Counted from the stretch's first letter, positions 1 through 9,258 are shown. The stretch: 64,000 bases of DNA from Idiomarina loihiensis (GCF_024584785.1 NZ_CP074112.1:1922001-1986000); one strand, 5' to 3'. Numbers and translations: made by a program. Notes: a model not told the origin generated them from the sequence alone.

Positions 1-46
1 TAAACCAGGCGGAATGCCAAGGTGTTAGCAAGTAATAACAGACAAC

Positions 47-88
47 AAGCAGAGCGCTAAGTGCACTAGGTACCCATAGGCTCTGCTT
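47..88 (-). terminator. Possible hairpin downstream of mdh
   Basis: Nine-base arms (AAGCAGAGC at 47-55, GCTCTGCTT at 80-88) form a perfect inverted repeat just after the mdh stop codon, with a 24-base loop. No run of T follows on the minus strand, so it is not a classical intrinsic terminator. It may only be an mRNA 3'-end structure. Nothing else is recognisable in bases 1-109. Confidence 0.3.
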
Positions 89-109
89 GAACGTCTTCAA
101 TGGGTTAGC

Positions 110-1042
110 TTACTTAACGAAGTCTAAACCAATTTGGATGTCGTTTTTCAAACCGTCTAACATGTCGGCTTTGGCTTTTTCTTCGTAAGCGCTTAATTCG
201 CCGTAAGACAGGATTTCTTCAACACCGTTAGCGCCAAGGCGAACTGGGTGAGCGAAGAACAAGGCATCGTTACCGTCGGTTTCAACGTAAGTGCACTCTA
301 CGACGCTGTTGTCGCCTTGCAGTGCCTTCACCAGTGACAAGCAGAAGCGCGCTGCTGCTTGGCCCATAGATAAGGTAGCAGAGCCGCCGCCAGCTTTAGC
401 TTCAACCACTTCAGTACCCGCATTTTGAATACGCTTAGTTAGCGCTTCAATTTGCTCGTCGGTAAAGCTTAGGCCTGTTTGTGACAACAATGGCAGGATG
501 GTGGTGCCGCTGTGGCCACCAATCACAGGAACTGTGACTTCAGCTGGGTTTTTACCGTGAATTTCAGCCACAAACGTTTCTGCACGAATCACGTCTAAGG
601 TAGTCACACCAAACAATTTGTTTTTGTTGTAAACGCCTTTTTTCTCTAACACTTTCTTAGCGATAGCAACAGTAGTATTCACTGGGTTGGTGATGATGCC
701 GATGCAAGCCGTTGGGCAATTGTCCGCAATAGCTTCGATCAGGTTAGCAACGATACCAGCGTTGATGTTGAACAGGTCAGAACGGTCCATACCTGGCTTA
801 CGTGGTACACCAGCTGGGATTAATACGATGTCGCTGCCCACTAACGCAGAAGCCAGGTCGTCTTTGCCGTAACCTTTTACGCTAACCGCAGTTGGGATGT
901 GGCTGAGATCGACAGCAACACCAGGAACAACTGGCGCTACATCGTATAAAGCCAACTCTGTACCAACTGGTAATTGGGTTTTCAAAAGTAATGATAGTGC
1001 TTGACCGATACCACCGGCTGCACCTAAAACTGCAACTTTCAT
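110..1042 (-). CDS. mdh: Malate dehydrogenase (NAD-dependent)
   Basis: Interconverts malate and oxaloacetate with NAD in the TCA cycle, in the cytoplasm. The 310-residue protein matches the enterobacterial Mdh family along its whole length. It has the Rossmann motif GAAGGIGQ at residues 7-14, substrate arginines R81 and R87 in the RKPGMDR segment, D150 and R153, and catalytic H177 in GGHSGT. The start chosen is the ATG at 1042, because GGAG lies six bases upstream and the family begins MKVAVLG. An ATG four codons earlier is in frame but has no good ribosome-binding site. The gene is divergent from argR, a neighbourhood common in gammaproteobacteria. Confidence 0.97.
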   Translation of the reverse strand: MKVAVLGAAGGIGQALSLLLKTQLPVGTELALYDVAPVVPGVAVDLSHIPTAVSVKGYGKDDLASALVGSDIVLIPAGVPRKPGMDRSDLFNINAGIVANLIEAIADNCPTACIGIITNPVNTTVAIAKKVLEKKGVYNKNKLFGVTTLDVIRAETFVAEIHGKNPAEVTVPVIGGHSGTTILPLLSQTGLSFTDEQIEALTKRIQNAGTEVVEAKAGGGSATLSMGQAAARFCLSLVKALQGDNSVVECTYVETDGNDALFFAHPVRLGANGVEEILSYGELSAYEEKAKADMLDGLKNDIQIGLDFVK

Positions 1043-1221
1043 CTCAGACTCCATCCATTTATGTGGGGAAATTTAGGCCAAAAACTCTACTCTCTTTTAG
1101 CGAAAAATACAACGGGCGACCGCCTGACTAGGCGCTTATCTTGTATTGCTGTACACTCAGCAGCTACTCTGTAAATCCATAATAATAACTAGCAACCAGA
1201 AAATCATAGAGAGATATACGC

Positions 1222-1689
1222 ATGGCCGACCCTAAAGCTGCTGATTTAATTGAAGCCTTCAAAGCGCTACTCAAAGAGGAGTGTTATGGCTCGCAGGGAG
1301 AGATTGTTGAACAGCTAAAAGAGCTTGGTTTTACTAACATTAGCCAGTCTAAAGTGTCGCGTATGTTGAGCAAATACGGCGCTGTGCGCACCCGCAATGC
1401 GCGCCAAGAAATGGTCTATTGTTTACCCGCAGAATTAGGCATCCCGAGCACCCATGCGCCATTAACGCAGCTTGTTTTAGATATTCAACACAATGATGTG
1501 ATGGTGATCATTCGAACCACCCCTGGCGCCGCCCAGTTGATTGCGCGGTTGTTAGATTCGGTGGGCAAGCAAGAAGGCGTACTCGGCACCATTGCCGGCG
1601 ACGATACTATTTTTATTGCCCCGGTGAAGGTTGCGCAGATTGAAGAAACCATGCGCAACGTGCAACAGTTGTTCGATAGCGTCAGTTAG
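1222..1689 (+). CDS. argR: Arginine repressor ArgR
   Basis: Hexameric arginine-dependent regulator of arginine biosynthesis and catabolism. At 155 residues it is the usual family length. The N-terminal winged helix-turn-helix (about 1-70) contains the SKVSRML recognition segment. The C-terminal oligomerisation and arginine-binding domain (about 80-150) carries the conserved GDD at 126-128 in the TIAGDDTIF segment. A GAGAG-type ribosome-binding site precedes the ATG. I looked for ARG boxes in the 179-base gap to mdh and saw no convincing pair. The stop codon overlaps the stop of the convergent peroxidase gene. Confidence 0.96.
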   Translation: MADPKAADLIEAFKALLKEECYGSQGEIVEQLKELGFTNISQSKVSRMLSKYGAVRTRNARQEMVYCLPAELGIPSTHAPLTQLVLDIQHNDVMVIIRTTPGAAQLIARLLDSVGKQEGVLGTIAGDDTIFIAPVKVAQIEETMRNVQQLFDSVS

Positions 1690-2609
1690 AGCTGTCCTTG
1701 CTGCTGTAAGAAATCAACGGACGGGGCAAAGTAAGCACTATTGCTGATGGCCTCGATGTAATCTAGCAGCGGATCGTAATCGCCTTGGCTATCGGCCAGA
1801 TAACGTTGTTTGAGCCAGGTATGCAGATGGCTGGGTTGGCCGGTGCAATACAAGCCTAACAAGCCCTGCTCGCGCAAATTTCCCCATGGCATGTTTTGCC
1901 GCAGCAGCTCTAACGGTTGCTCGTTGGCATCCAGTAACCGCGCGGCACGGCTGTGGCTGACTTGGCTTAGCAAGGCTTCACTGATGCGCTCGCCGGTGAC
2001 TTTTTTGCGCCCCATCACATGCTCTTGCATATCGGTACTGAGCTGTTCCCAGCGCCGTAAATCGTGCCGAAACTTCTGCAAGTAAATGTAGCTACCGGCG
2101 GCAAACACAGCATCATCCTGCACCAGGGCCACTTGCCGACGACGCAGCCCCCGTGGGTTATCAGGCGCTTCAATAAAGCCTAATAAATCACGGCCATCCA
2201 TAAATCTGAAGGTGGTGATCTGCTCAACGAGCTCGACGTCATGACCGAGCCATTCAAGTAAGGTGCGAGCTGCTTGAAAGTTAACATCGAACCGATCTGA
2301 ACGAATGTTGAGTAATAAATCAAAAGACTCCCGCGGCGCTTGTCGGTCGCCATCGCTCACCTCAGGAAAGCCGGTTAATTGTAACGGCCGCACATGACTG
2401 TAAAGAATATCCCAATAATCACTACCGATGGCCACCATGCCATTGAGCATGGCTTCAGAGAAACGTGCATCTAGGCCTTCGAGCAACATGGGAATCCGCG
2501 CCAGCTTACGCCGCACGGTATCCACCTCATCAGTCATCACGTTCAACAGTAACGTGATGCCGTGCAAATTAGGTTCTGCGTATACGCCTGATTGTGCTTG
2601 TGCCGTCAT
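1686..2609 (-). CDS. DyP-type haem peroxidase, YfeX-like, with altered GxxDG motif
   Basis: Probable cytoplasmic dye-decolourising-type haem peroxidase of 307 residues; no signal peptide is seen. Family hallmarks are a proximal histidine candidate H219 in VSHSRA, a distal arginine candidate R237 in LLRQNMPWG, and the DGRDLLGF segment before the active-site loop. The loop is unusual: the normal GFxDGTENP reads GFIEAPDNP at residues 144-152. The distal aspartate is therefore a glutamate (E147) and the following glycine is alanine. In characterised DyPs that aspartate helps peroxide cleavage, so activity may differ. The gene converges on argR with a four-base stop overlap. The natural substrate cannot be told from sequence. 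Confidence 0.85.
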   Translation of the reverse strand: MTAQAQSGVYAEPNLHGITLLLNVMTDEVDTVRRKLARIPMLLEGLDARFSEAMLNGMVAIGSDYWDILYSHVRPLQLTGFPEVSDGDRQAPRESFDLLLNIRSDRFDVNFQAARTLLEWLGHDVELVEQITTFRFMDGRDLLGFIEAPDNPRGLRRRQVALVQDDAVFAAGSYIYLQKFRHDLRRWEQLSTDMQEHVMGRKKVTGERISEALLSQVSHSRAARLLDANEQPLELLRQNMPWGNLREQGLLGLYCTGQPSHLHTWLKQRYLADSQGDYDPLLDYIEAISNSAYFAPSVDFLQQQGQL

Positions 2610-2775
2610 GGTCGCTTACCTACCTGGTAAATTCCTCGAAAAAAAACGCGTATCGGTCGATTAATGTTTGCAATTATCCGTTGGCCCCGCACAATGTTAT
2701 GTTTGGTTAGTCTATTCTGCCAAGCTTTGTAGCAAAAAAGTAGTGTAGCAAAATAAATGTCTTTTTGGAGAACCT

Positions 2776-4575
2776 ATGCGTATCCCATCGTCTTTCTTAT
2801 CAACGGCTTTAGTTGCCGCCTTAGCGGTAGCCCTCTCAGGCTGTGCTAGTAATGGTGCTAGTAGCGCTGATGCGCCAGCCGCCACTGCGGTTACCCGCGC
2901 GGCCAGTGCTGATCAAGCTTTTAGCGAGCTCGCTGATAGCATTTATCAGGCTTATTTGAACCAAGGCCGCGGAGTAGAATTAACGGATATGAGCCCAGTG
3001 GCGGTAACCGCACGCGCCGAGCAACAACGGCAATGGCTACAACAGTTGCAGCAAGTACCGGTAGCTGAACTATCGCGCCAGCAGCAAATTAACCACCGAA
3101 TGCTGGTTTATCGGCTCCAAAATGCCGTTGATAGCTACGATTACAACGACCATTACCAACCGCTCAATGCCGAGGGTGGCTTTCATAGCAATCTTAGTTT
3201 TATGGTCAGTAATACCGCCTTTCGCAGCGCCCAAGACTATCAAGATTACTTAACTCGGCTGCAATCTATTCCGCGTTATTTAGAGCAGCAAACTGCATGG
3301 TTACAACGCGGGCTGGCGGCGGGCTACAGTCAACCACAGGCGGCTATGAAGGGCTTTGAAGAAAGTATCAGCGCCTACATTGTGCAAGACCCAAGTGAGA
3401 GCGTGTTCTTTGCCCCCTTCACCGAAGCCAAACCAACGTTTGTTAGCGACCAGCAGTGGCAACAATTTGGCGCTCGCGCGCAGGACATCATTGACGACGA
3501 AGTGGTGCCCGCCTATCAGCAATTGTTTAATTACATGGTGATGGATTATTTACCCAATAGTCGCACTAGCATTGGTGCGAGTGAGTTGCCAAACGGCGCT
3601 GACTATTACCAAAATCGCATCAAGCATTACACCACCTTAGATTTGACTCCTGCTGAGATCCATCAAATGGGCCTAGCTGAAGTCAAACGGATCCGTAACG
3701 AGATGGCGTTAGTGATTGAAAAAACTGGCTTTGAAGGCAGTTTTGCAGAATTCACTGATTATTTACGCAGCGACCCGAAGTTTTATCCGCAAAGTGCCGA
3801 GGAGCTGCTGCAATACGCGTCCTATATTGCTAAGAAAATGGATGGTGAGCTTCCTAAATTCTTTAAGTTGCTGCCGCGCCAGCCCTATGGCATAGCCCCG
3901 GTGCCGGCCGAGATTGCGCCTAAGTACACCACCGGCCGCTATGCCGGTACCGGCCGTGATGACCGTGCCAGCTTTTATTGGGTCAATACCTATGCGCTAG
4001 ATCGCCGCCCGCTGTATCAGATGGAGGCGTTAACCTTGCACGAGGCGGTGCCTGGGCATCACTTGCAGGGAGCGCTAGCGCGTGAAATGGAAGACTTACC
4101 GGCTTACCGTCGCCACACGTACATTTCTGCTTTTGGCGAAGGTTGGGGCTTGTATGCCGAGTGGCTAGGTAAAGAAGCTGGATTTTATCAAGACCCTTAC
4201 AGTGACTTTGGCCGGCTCAGCTACGAAATGTGGCGTGCCGCTCGATTGGTGGTAGATACAGGCATGCACGCCATGGGCTGGAGCCGTGACCAAGCGATGG
4301 AGTTTATGGCTTCGAATACGGCACTAAGTATGCATAACGTGCAAACAGAAATTGATCGATACATTACCTGGCCAGGGCAAGCTTTGTCGTACAAACTAGG
4401 TGAGATGCTGATCCGTAAGCTACGCATTGAAGCCGAAGATGCCCTTGGTGCTCATTTTGATATTCGCGAGTTTCACCATCAGGTGCTGAAAAACGGCAGT
4501 GTGCCGCTCGATGTCTTGGAACAAGAAGTGCGGGCCTGGATTGATGCTAGCGTGCAAGCACAAGCTAACAGCTAA
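2776..4575 (+). CDS. DUF885 family lipoprotein, zinc-metallopeptidase-like
   Basis: Exported lipoprotein of 599 residues. The signal peptide ends in LSGC with the lipid-carrying cysteine at residue 23. The DUF885 fold is related to gluzincin/M3-like carboxypeptidases. The signature HEAVPGHH lies at residues 422-429 and a GEGWGLYAE segment at about 454 should supply the third ligand. A GGAG ribosome-binding site sits five bases before the ATG. Proteins of this family are abundant in marine proteolytic gammaproteobacteria, but few have a known substrate. The 3' end overlaps the stop of the convergent S41-like gene by four bases. Peptidase activity is inferred from the motif. Confidence 0.88.
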   Translation: MRIPSSFLSTALVAALAVALSGCASNGASSADAPAATAVTRAASADQAFSELADSIYQAYLNQGRGVELTDMSPVAVTARAEQQRQWLQQLQQVPVAELSRQQQINHRMLVYRLQNAVDSYDYNDHYQPLNAEGGFHSNLSFMVSNTAFRSAQDYQDYLTRLQSIPRYLEQQTAWLQRGLAAGYSQPQAAMKGFEESISAYIVQDPSESVFFAPFTEAKPTFVSDQQWQQFGARAQDIIDDEVVPAYQQLFNYMVMDYLPNSRTSIGASELPNGADYYQNRIKHYTTLDLTPAEIHQMGLAEVKRIRNEMALVIEKTGFEGSFAEFTDYLRSDPKFYPQSAEELLQYASYIAKKMDGELPKFFKLLPRQPYGIAPVPAEIAPKYTTGRYAGTGRDDRASFYWVNTYALDRRPLYQMEALTLHEAVPGHHLQGALAREMEDLPAYRRHTYISAFGEGWGLYAEWLGKEAGFYQDPYSDFGRLSYEMWRAARLVVDTGMHAMGWSRDQAMEFMASNTALSMHNVQTEIDRYITWPGQALSYKLGEMLIRKLRIEAEDALGAHFDIREFHHQVLKNGSVPLDVLEQEVRAWIDASVQAQANS

Positions 4576-5903
4576 CGCACTGGAAACACCCAAGTCGCCG
4601 GCAATTCCTGATCGGGAACTAAGCCGGCGCCTTCGGGTAACGCCTGACCATGACCGTCAAGCAGGGTGGCTGGGGCGTACATAGAGACCCCGATGATCCA
4701 ACCATTGGGTAAGCTTTTCACAATGGTTGGCGAGAAGGCCCCGCGAGTGGTTTGGCCATGCAAGCTAAAGCCGCGTAAACGCAGCGCTTGGGCTAGGTGT
4801 TCAGCGGCACTGGCGGTTATTTCACTCACTAACACCCGCCCCCCTTGATACAGACGACTCAAATCGGGACGCCGTTGCTCGGTTAGCTGATGCTGATTGA
4901 TACTCGCAAAAGGTAAGGGTTGCGCTTGCAAACTCAAGGCTAGTTGGCTGGCCAGTAGCAGGCTGCCGCCTTCGTTGAAACGCAAATCTATGAGTAAGCT
5001 GGGGGGCTTGCCAAGGCTCTGACTGGCTTTTTTGAGATCGCTGGCGAGCTTATCTAACGCGCGTTGTAAGCAGCGCTGACCAGCCTCGCTATAACTCACT
5101 TCAACCTGCTGCAGGCCTTGTTGCACGCTGGTAAAACCATGCAGGCGTAACACGCCCAGATAATATTCGCCAGAGCTCAGCAATCCCCACCACAAGGCTT
5201 GTTCGCAACCGTTATAGAGCGCACTTTGTTGCAACTCCTGCAGCCATTGCTGGCGGGATAATTCGCGTTGCGCCTCGCCTACGCTAAATGGGTTAACGCG
5301 ATAATAAGCTCCAAGCTCGCGCGCCAGCACAAAGGCGTGGCGATCATCGCTATCTACCAAGACTTCGCGCACCAGTTGATACAAAGCGACGGACTTATCC
5401 GTATCGGTAAGGTTATGTTGAGCATCCAGCCGTTGCGCCTGATAGCGCCAGCGCAATAATTCCGTTTGGCTGAGGCCATGCTGAAACTGCGTAAGTACCT
5501 CGGCTAAGGTATCGATGACGGCGCTGGCGGAGGCCTCGGGTGGTTGCCGACAAGGAGCGGGTAACAAGGGTTCACGGGTAAAAAATACCGGTATGCCATC
5601 AGATAAACGGCGTAACACCAAAGTGTTGCGGCCCGCCCCCACCCACTCGTGCTGGCCCGGGTTGTAAGCACTAGAAAACACCCGTGGCAGTAAGCCGGCA
5701 TCGGCTCTCCAGCATTGGCTGGGCGTATATTGATAACGTGTTAACAGGCCGTCTTTGGCTTCAAGGTAGCTGTGGTATTGGGCTGACCAATACACCCCAT
5801 CGGCAATCTCTAACTGTTGTGGGGCTAAACTCGCAGTGCACCCACTGAGCGCCAGCAACAGCCCGCCCAACGCTAGTCTGCAGCGTTTAGAGATACCTGT
5901 CAT
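4572..5903 (-). CDS. S41-like (tail-specific protease family) lipoprotein
   Basis: Lipoprotein of 443 residues with lipobox LSGC (C22). The C-terminal half looks like an S41 peptidase core: LLIDLRFNEGG at about 303-313, the nucleophile region ITASAAEH with candidate S365, then HGQTTRGAF. No PDZ domain is obvious. The place where Tsp-type enzymes carry their catalytic lysine (GKGTVQ) has R387 and no lysine, so it may use another base, or be inactive. The start chosen is the ATG at 5903, which overlaps the upstream gene by 17 bases and gives a standard signal peptide. A GTG 12 codons earlier (5939) would lengthen the n-region. It is the last gene of the six-gene envelope cluster. Confidence 0.75.
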   Translation of the reverse strand: MTGISKRCRLALGGLLLALSGCTASLAPQQLEIADGVYWSAQYHSYLEAKDGLLTRYQYTPSQCWRADAGLLPRVFSSAYNPGQHEWVGAGRNTLVLRRLSDGIPVFFTREPLLPAPCRQPPEASASAVIDTLAEVLTQFQHGLSQTELLRWRYQAQRLDAQHNLTDTDKSVALYQLVREVLVDSDDRHAFVLARELGAYYRVNPFSVGEAQRELSRQQWLQELQQSALYNGCEQALWWGLLSSGEYYLGVLRLHGFTSVQQGLQQVEVSYSEAGQRCLQRALDKLASDLKKASQSLGKPPSLLIDLRFNEGGSLLLASQLALSLQAQPLPFASINQHQLTEQRRPDLSRLYQGGRVLVSEITASAAEHLAQALRLRGFSLHGQTTRGAFSPTIVKSLPNGWIIGVSMYAPATLLDGHGQALPEGAGLVPDQELPATWVFPVR

Positions 5904-6822
5904 ACAATAACTGCAACGTTGCCTCTGCTGCTCGTTCACCTTGTTCTGCCCAAATTTCTAGCGGTTGCTCGATAACTTGATAACCGCCACGGCTTGCACT
6001 CACACCTGCCACTTGACGCTCTCGCTCTAAATTGTAGCCACCGGCTCGGCCTCGATAGGACTGCGCTGCCTGTGGAATTTTAATGCGCTCGTCTGCCAGC
6101 AAGGTGGCATCTGTCATGGAGGTCATGCTGATATGGTAACCAATCGGCTCGTAGTTCAACGTTTGCTCGCGGTAGGGCAAGACTTCTATCAACAGCTTAG
6201 TATGTTTACGCAGCATGTCCATTTCTAGGCGCTGCTGATCATCCTGCGGATTACGCTCGGTACTAGAGCGGATTTCGGCGTCTAGTAGCCGCATGGCCAC
6301 CGCCCGATTTACCAAACGCACCCCGTATTTAAGCAAGGTGCCTTGATAGCCGCGTTGATACTCTTGCCATTGTGCCGACGTGAGCATAGGGTCGCGATAA
6401 TCACCTTGGCCACGTCGCTGCTCTACCCCAATCTGGATATCTTGCGAGCTGGGTGTAAAGGTGCCTTCGGTACCTGTAGCTTGGCTATTGATACTTACCC
6501 GCCGTTGCATCTGCCAATCCGACACCATGGCACTGAAGGGCTCTCCCACTAACATGATCAGTTGCGGGCGTCCGGCTGCTTCATAGGCCGTGCGAAAGGT
6601 CGCCTCATCTACCCTGATTAAGGGCTTAGGAGCTGCTCGTTCGGCGCGAGCCCGGTCAAAATAAGGCTCTTTAAGCATAGGTTGGGCGGGGGCATCTTGT
6701 TGCTTTAGTGGAGTACTGGCTACGGGCCAGGTCGCCAGGCCTAGCCCCAAGGCCGCCAACAGCAACTTGGTGGGCCCTAAAAACTTACCAGTAACACTCG
6801 AACGATCAGCATACCTGTTCAT
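5887..6822 (-). CDS. Unrecognised exported protein in the LpoB-like cluster
   Basis: 311-residue protein that I do not recognise. It starts at the ATG at 6822, with AAGGA seven bases upstream and only one base after the ycfL-like stop. An in-frame TTG 8 codons earlier is less likely. An N-terminal hydrophobic segment (about residues 16-36, ending near PVAS) looks like a signal peptide or anchor; there is no lipobox cysteine. The remainder is charged and soluble-looking. It contains an AGRPQLIMLVGEPFSAM segment at about 84-100 that faintly recalls the opening strand of CsgG/FlgO-like outer-membrane-associated proteins. That resemblance is an impression, not a domain call. It is co-transcribed with its lipoprotein neighbours. 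Confidence 0.7.
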   Translation of the reverse strand: MNRYADRSSVTGKFLGPTKLLLAALGLGLATWPVASTPLKQQDAPAQPMLKEPYFDRARAERAAPKPLIRVDEATFRTAYEAAGRPQLIMLVGEPFSAMVSDWQMQRRVSINSQATGTEGTFTPSSQDIQIGVEQRRGQGDYRDPMLTSAQWQEYQRGYQGTLLKYGVRLVNRAVAMRLLDAEIRSSTERNPQDDQQRLEMDMLRKHTKLLIEVLPYREQTLNYEPIGYHISMTSMTDATLLADERIKIPQAAQSYRGRAGGYNLERERQVAGVSASRGGYQVIEQPLEIWAEQGERAAEATLQLLYDRYL

Positions 6823-6823
6823 G

Positions 6824-7300
6824 TTAGCGTCCTTCGCGTAGCTCAACTAGAAAGTAGGCGGCACGGTCGTTCAGTGAGGTTTCTTTATAGATAGCCGTGC
6901 CATTGGCTGGTACATACACCCGCCGCCACATGGTTTCATCCATCAAAGGCGCTTGGTTGGCATCAAAAAACAACGCCTTGCCTTCAATTTGTAAGTCGTA
7001 GTCGGTACGGTTACGAATCATGGTCCAGACTTCTAATTGCCCAGTTGCGCTGTTACTGATGCCACTGCGATCAAGAGTTACTTTTACCGTATCTTGTACC
7101 CGCTCACCGAAGATGGTTTTAGTGATATCCGTGCGGTTAAGCTGGTGATCAATAAACACGATGGTGTTCAATTCATTGGTGGTGGTGCGCTGCACTGGGT
7201 GCGCGCCTTGGTAGCCGTTTTGGGTGTTACTGCCGCAGCCTGCTGCCAGCAAGGTGACCGCTGCAATAGCTACTAACTTGGTGCCTAAATGACTGTTCAT
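6824..7300 (-). CDS. YcfL-like lipoprotein (DUF1425)
   Basis: Lipoprotein of 158 residues with signal peptide and lipobox LAAGC (cysteine about residue 22). The mature part, with the WTMIRNRTDYDLQIEGKA stretch and the late WRRVYVPANGTA segment, fits the YcfL/DUF1425 family. In E. coli, ycfL lies beside lpoB (ycfM). Here too it sits in a cluster with an LpoB-like gene, although the COG3014-type gene lies between them. An AAGGA ribosome-binding site precedes the ATG. YcfL has no established biochemical function; an envelope role is inferred from lipidation and neighbours. Confidence 0.8.
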   Translation of the reverse strand: MNSHLGTKLVAIAAVTLLAAGCGSNTQNGYQGAHPVQRTTTNELNTIVFIDHQLNRTDITKTIFGERVQDTVKVTLDRSGISNSATGQLEVWTMIRNRTDYDLQIEGKALFFDANQAPLMDETMWRRVYVPANGTAIYKETSLNDRAAYFLVELREGR

Positions 7301-7350
7301 TGTTGTTATCCTTTTGCTGCCGATGCCATCATCTTATTTAGAATGCTGAC

Positions 7351-8592
7351 TCAGCGCGCGCGTGAGCTATGCCAAATCAGATGATTGCCACGCTGATCTT
7401 GATAATGCCGAAACACCCCGGACGGGAGTGAAACCGGCTGTCCGTCTAAATCTGCATAAGTTGCCTGCCAATCACTAATATCAGTGGGCGAGCCGGAAAA
7501 GGTGCTGACATGAATGGCATCCGGCAAACTAGCCCAGTAACGCGTGTCTGCGCGCGGTTTAACATTGGTCGATAACGCCATGCTAGCCACCCCAATCAAG
7601 GCCAAAGTATTACCCACCTGCCCGCTACTACCGCCAACTGCCGGTGACCAGACTCGTGCTGCTACCCCTAACTTAGCTAAATCCGCACCAATATCCGCGG
7701 TGGTATTGGCAAAACTAGCTTTGCCTTCAATAATCGCATCTACTGGCCTACCGCCACGTGAGGTGGCTTGCCAATACACACTCTCAATAGGAGCTAACTG
7801 TTGCGTTTGCCCCGCCATGGTTAGGGTGACTTGTTTCTCGGTGAAATTTTTACCCGGGCGAAACACCAGCTCGTAATGGCCCATGCCGTCGGCTAACTTA
7901 CGTGGCGCAAAGCCCGTTTCTGCTAGCACGAGTACATTGTCGTTGGCATCCGGAATGGCGATATCTGGCCGCAATTGCTGTAACTCAGCGTACGCCTCGG
8001 CGGCTAAGCCGGAGCTACCCATTTTTTGCGCCGACCAGCCGGCCAGCAACAGTAGCACCGCAAAATCTGCACGATTCTGTTCTTCTTCGGCAAAGGCATC
8101 TTGCAACAGCCCGCTGATAAAACTGGCGCGAGCATTGTCGTACTCACCGTCAGCTAGGTAAATCAGGCCGCGATAGTAGTAGGCCATAGCACGTTCGTAG
8201 GGCTCACCTTTGAAGTCTTTGCGGCCTTCTTCGTGCCACAGGCTGCGCGCTTGAAGTGCGGCTTGGTTATCTGCATACACAGTTTCAATCACCGCTAACG
8301 CAGCATCAAAGTTCTCGCGGGCAAGATCGAGATCGCCCCGATAAAAAGCAGCGGTACCTATCTCCATGCGGTTGAGCACTTCGTTACGCTTACCCTCGGC
8401 AAATAACTTTTGATATTGTGCTTGGGCATAGCTGGGTTGCTCTGCCACCCTGCTTTGCTCTTGCTGATTAAGCTGCAAGGGTTGGTAAGTAGCTGGCCCC
8501 GTGGCTCCACAGGCGGCTACCGCTAAACTGACAACGGCCAGCCCCGCCAGCCGCACCGTCTGCTTTGCCGTATTAGCGGTAGATGATGTCAT
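7351..8592 (-). CDS. COG3014-type lipoprotein with TPR-like repeats
   Basis: Lipoprotein of 413 residues from the ATG at 8592, with the lipobox cysteine at residue 28 (AVAAC). An alternative ATG at 8616 has GGAG eight bases upstream and adds eight residues, so the start is uncertain. Either start overlaps the 3' end of the LpoB-like gene, which suggests translational coupling. Residues about 60-210 are alpha-helical with tetratricopeptide-like spacing (AAFYRGDLDLARENF, AMAYYYRGLIYLADGEYDNA). The C-terminal part is probably beta-rich. Proteins of this type recur beside LpoB- and YcfL-like genes in gammaproteobacteria; their function is unknown to me. Confidence 0.75.
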   Translation of the reverse strand: MTSSTANTAKQTVRLAGLAVVSLAVAACGATGPATYQPLQLNQQEQSRVAEQPSYAQAQYQKLFAEGKRNEVLNRMEIGTAAFYRGDLDLARENFDAALAVIETVYADNQAALQARSLWHEEGRKDFKGEPYERAMAYYYRGLIYLADGEYDNARASFISGLLQDAFAEEEQNRADFAVLLLLAGWSAQKMGSSGLAAEAYAELQQLRPDIAIPDANDNVLVLAETGFAPRKLADGMGHYELVFRPGKNFTEKQVTLTMAGQTQQLAPIESVYWQATSRGGRPVDAIIEGKASFANTTADIGADLAKLGVAARVWSPAVGGSSGQVGNTLALIGVASMALSTNVKPRADTRYWASLPDAIHVSTFSGSPTDISDWQATYADLDGQPVSLPSGVFRHYQDQRGNHLIWHSSRAR

Positions 8593-9208
8593 CTTGCGCG
8601 GTTTTCTGGAATTCATACATGCCGCTCCACACATAAGTGCCAAGTTCTAGGTCGATTAACTCAAAGGTAATTTGATGGTAACGCGAGCGCTCTTGGCTGC
8701 GGGTATCCATCGCATCAAGGGACATGATTCGTCCCACTAAGCGAAAATCTGCGCCAGCAGTAGCTTGGGTGCTACGAATGGTACCGCCATCCACCACGCC
8801 CATCCGCTTCAGTTCACGCTCTTTCTCAACCATATCGGCGAATTCCCGGCCGACGAAGGTGAGTCGACCATTGGCGGCACGATTCAGGTTGATGCGTAAG
8901 CGGTCGGTGAGCATGTTTTTGTTGATGCGCGACGAGCTCTCGTTGGTAAAATATTCGCTGTCGATAATGATGCGGGGGGCGATCTCGCGATTCACCAATT
9001 GCGGGTTGCTGAGCATATCGCGCATCATTTGGTCGGTGACCGCCATGATGTCTTGGGACTCAACACCTACCCCTTGGATTTTGCCCGGTGACCGCGCATC
9101 TTCATAGACGGTGGCGCGGCCGGCGCTGTTATCAATCTTGGTAGCACCGCAACCGGTGAGCAAGAGCCCACCGATAAGCGTGATGCCGGTTAATACGAAC
9201 TGTCTCAT
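8573..9208 (-). CDS. LpoB-like penicillin-binding-protein activator lipoprotein
   Basis: Outer-membrane lipoprotein of 211 residues, lipobox LTGC with C20. The mature domain resembles the LpoB/COG3417 fold (TolB N-domain-like): a helix in DQMMRDMLSNPQL, a strand in RIIIDSEYFTNES, and the ending TYVWSGMYEFQ. E. coli LpoB activates PBP1B through a long proline-rich linker that spans the periplasm. Here the globular domain appears to begin within about 20 residues of the lipidated cysteine, so that reach is missing. The protein may therefore be a paralogue with another partner. It is the second gene of the six-gene cluster. Confidence 0.78.
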   Translation of the reverse strand: MRQFVLTGITLIGGLLLTGCGATKIDNSAGRATVYEDARSPGKIQGVGVESQDIMAVTDQMMRDMLSNPQLVNREIAPRIIIDSEYFTNESSSRINKNMLTDRLRINLNRAANGRLTFVGREFADMVEKERELKRMGVVDGGTIRSTQATAGADFRLVGRIMSLDAMDTRSQERSRYHQITFELIDLELGTYVWSGMYEFQKTAQDDIIYR

Positions 9209-9258
9209 GGTAACGTCCTCATTGCAGCTTGTTTGTTAGGGTGATGGGCAGGATTAAG

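Noticed and set aside
1043-1221. ARG boxes between mdh and argR
   Set aside because: No pair of TGAATwwwwATTCA-like elements found by eye.
8724-9107. 127-codon frame opposite the LpoB-like gene
   Set aside because: The minus-strand frame has a signal peptide, lipobox and family fit; this one has none.
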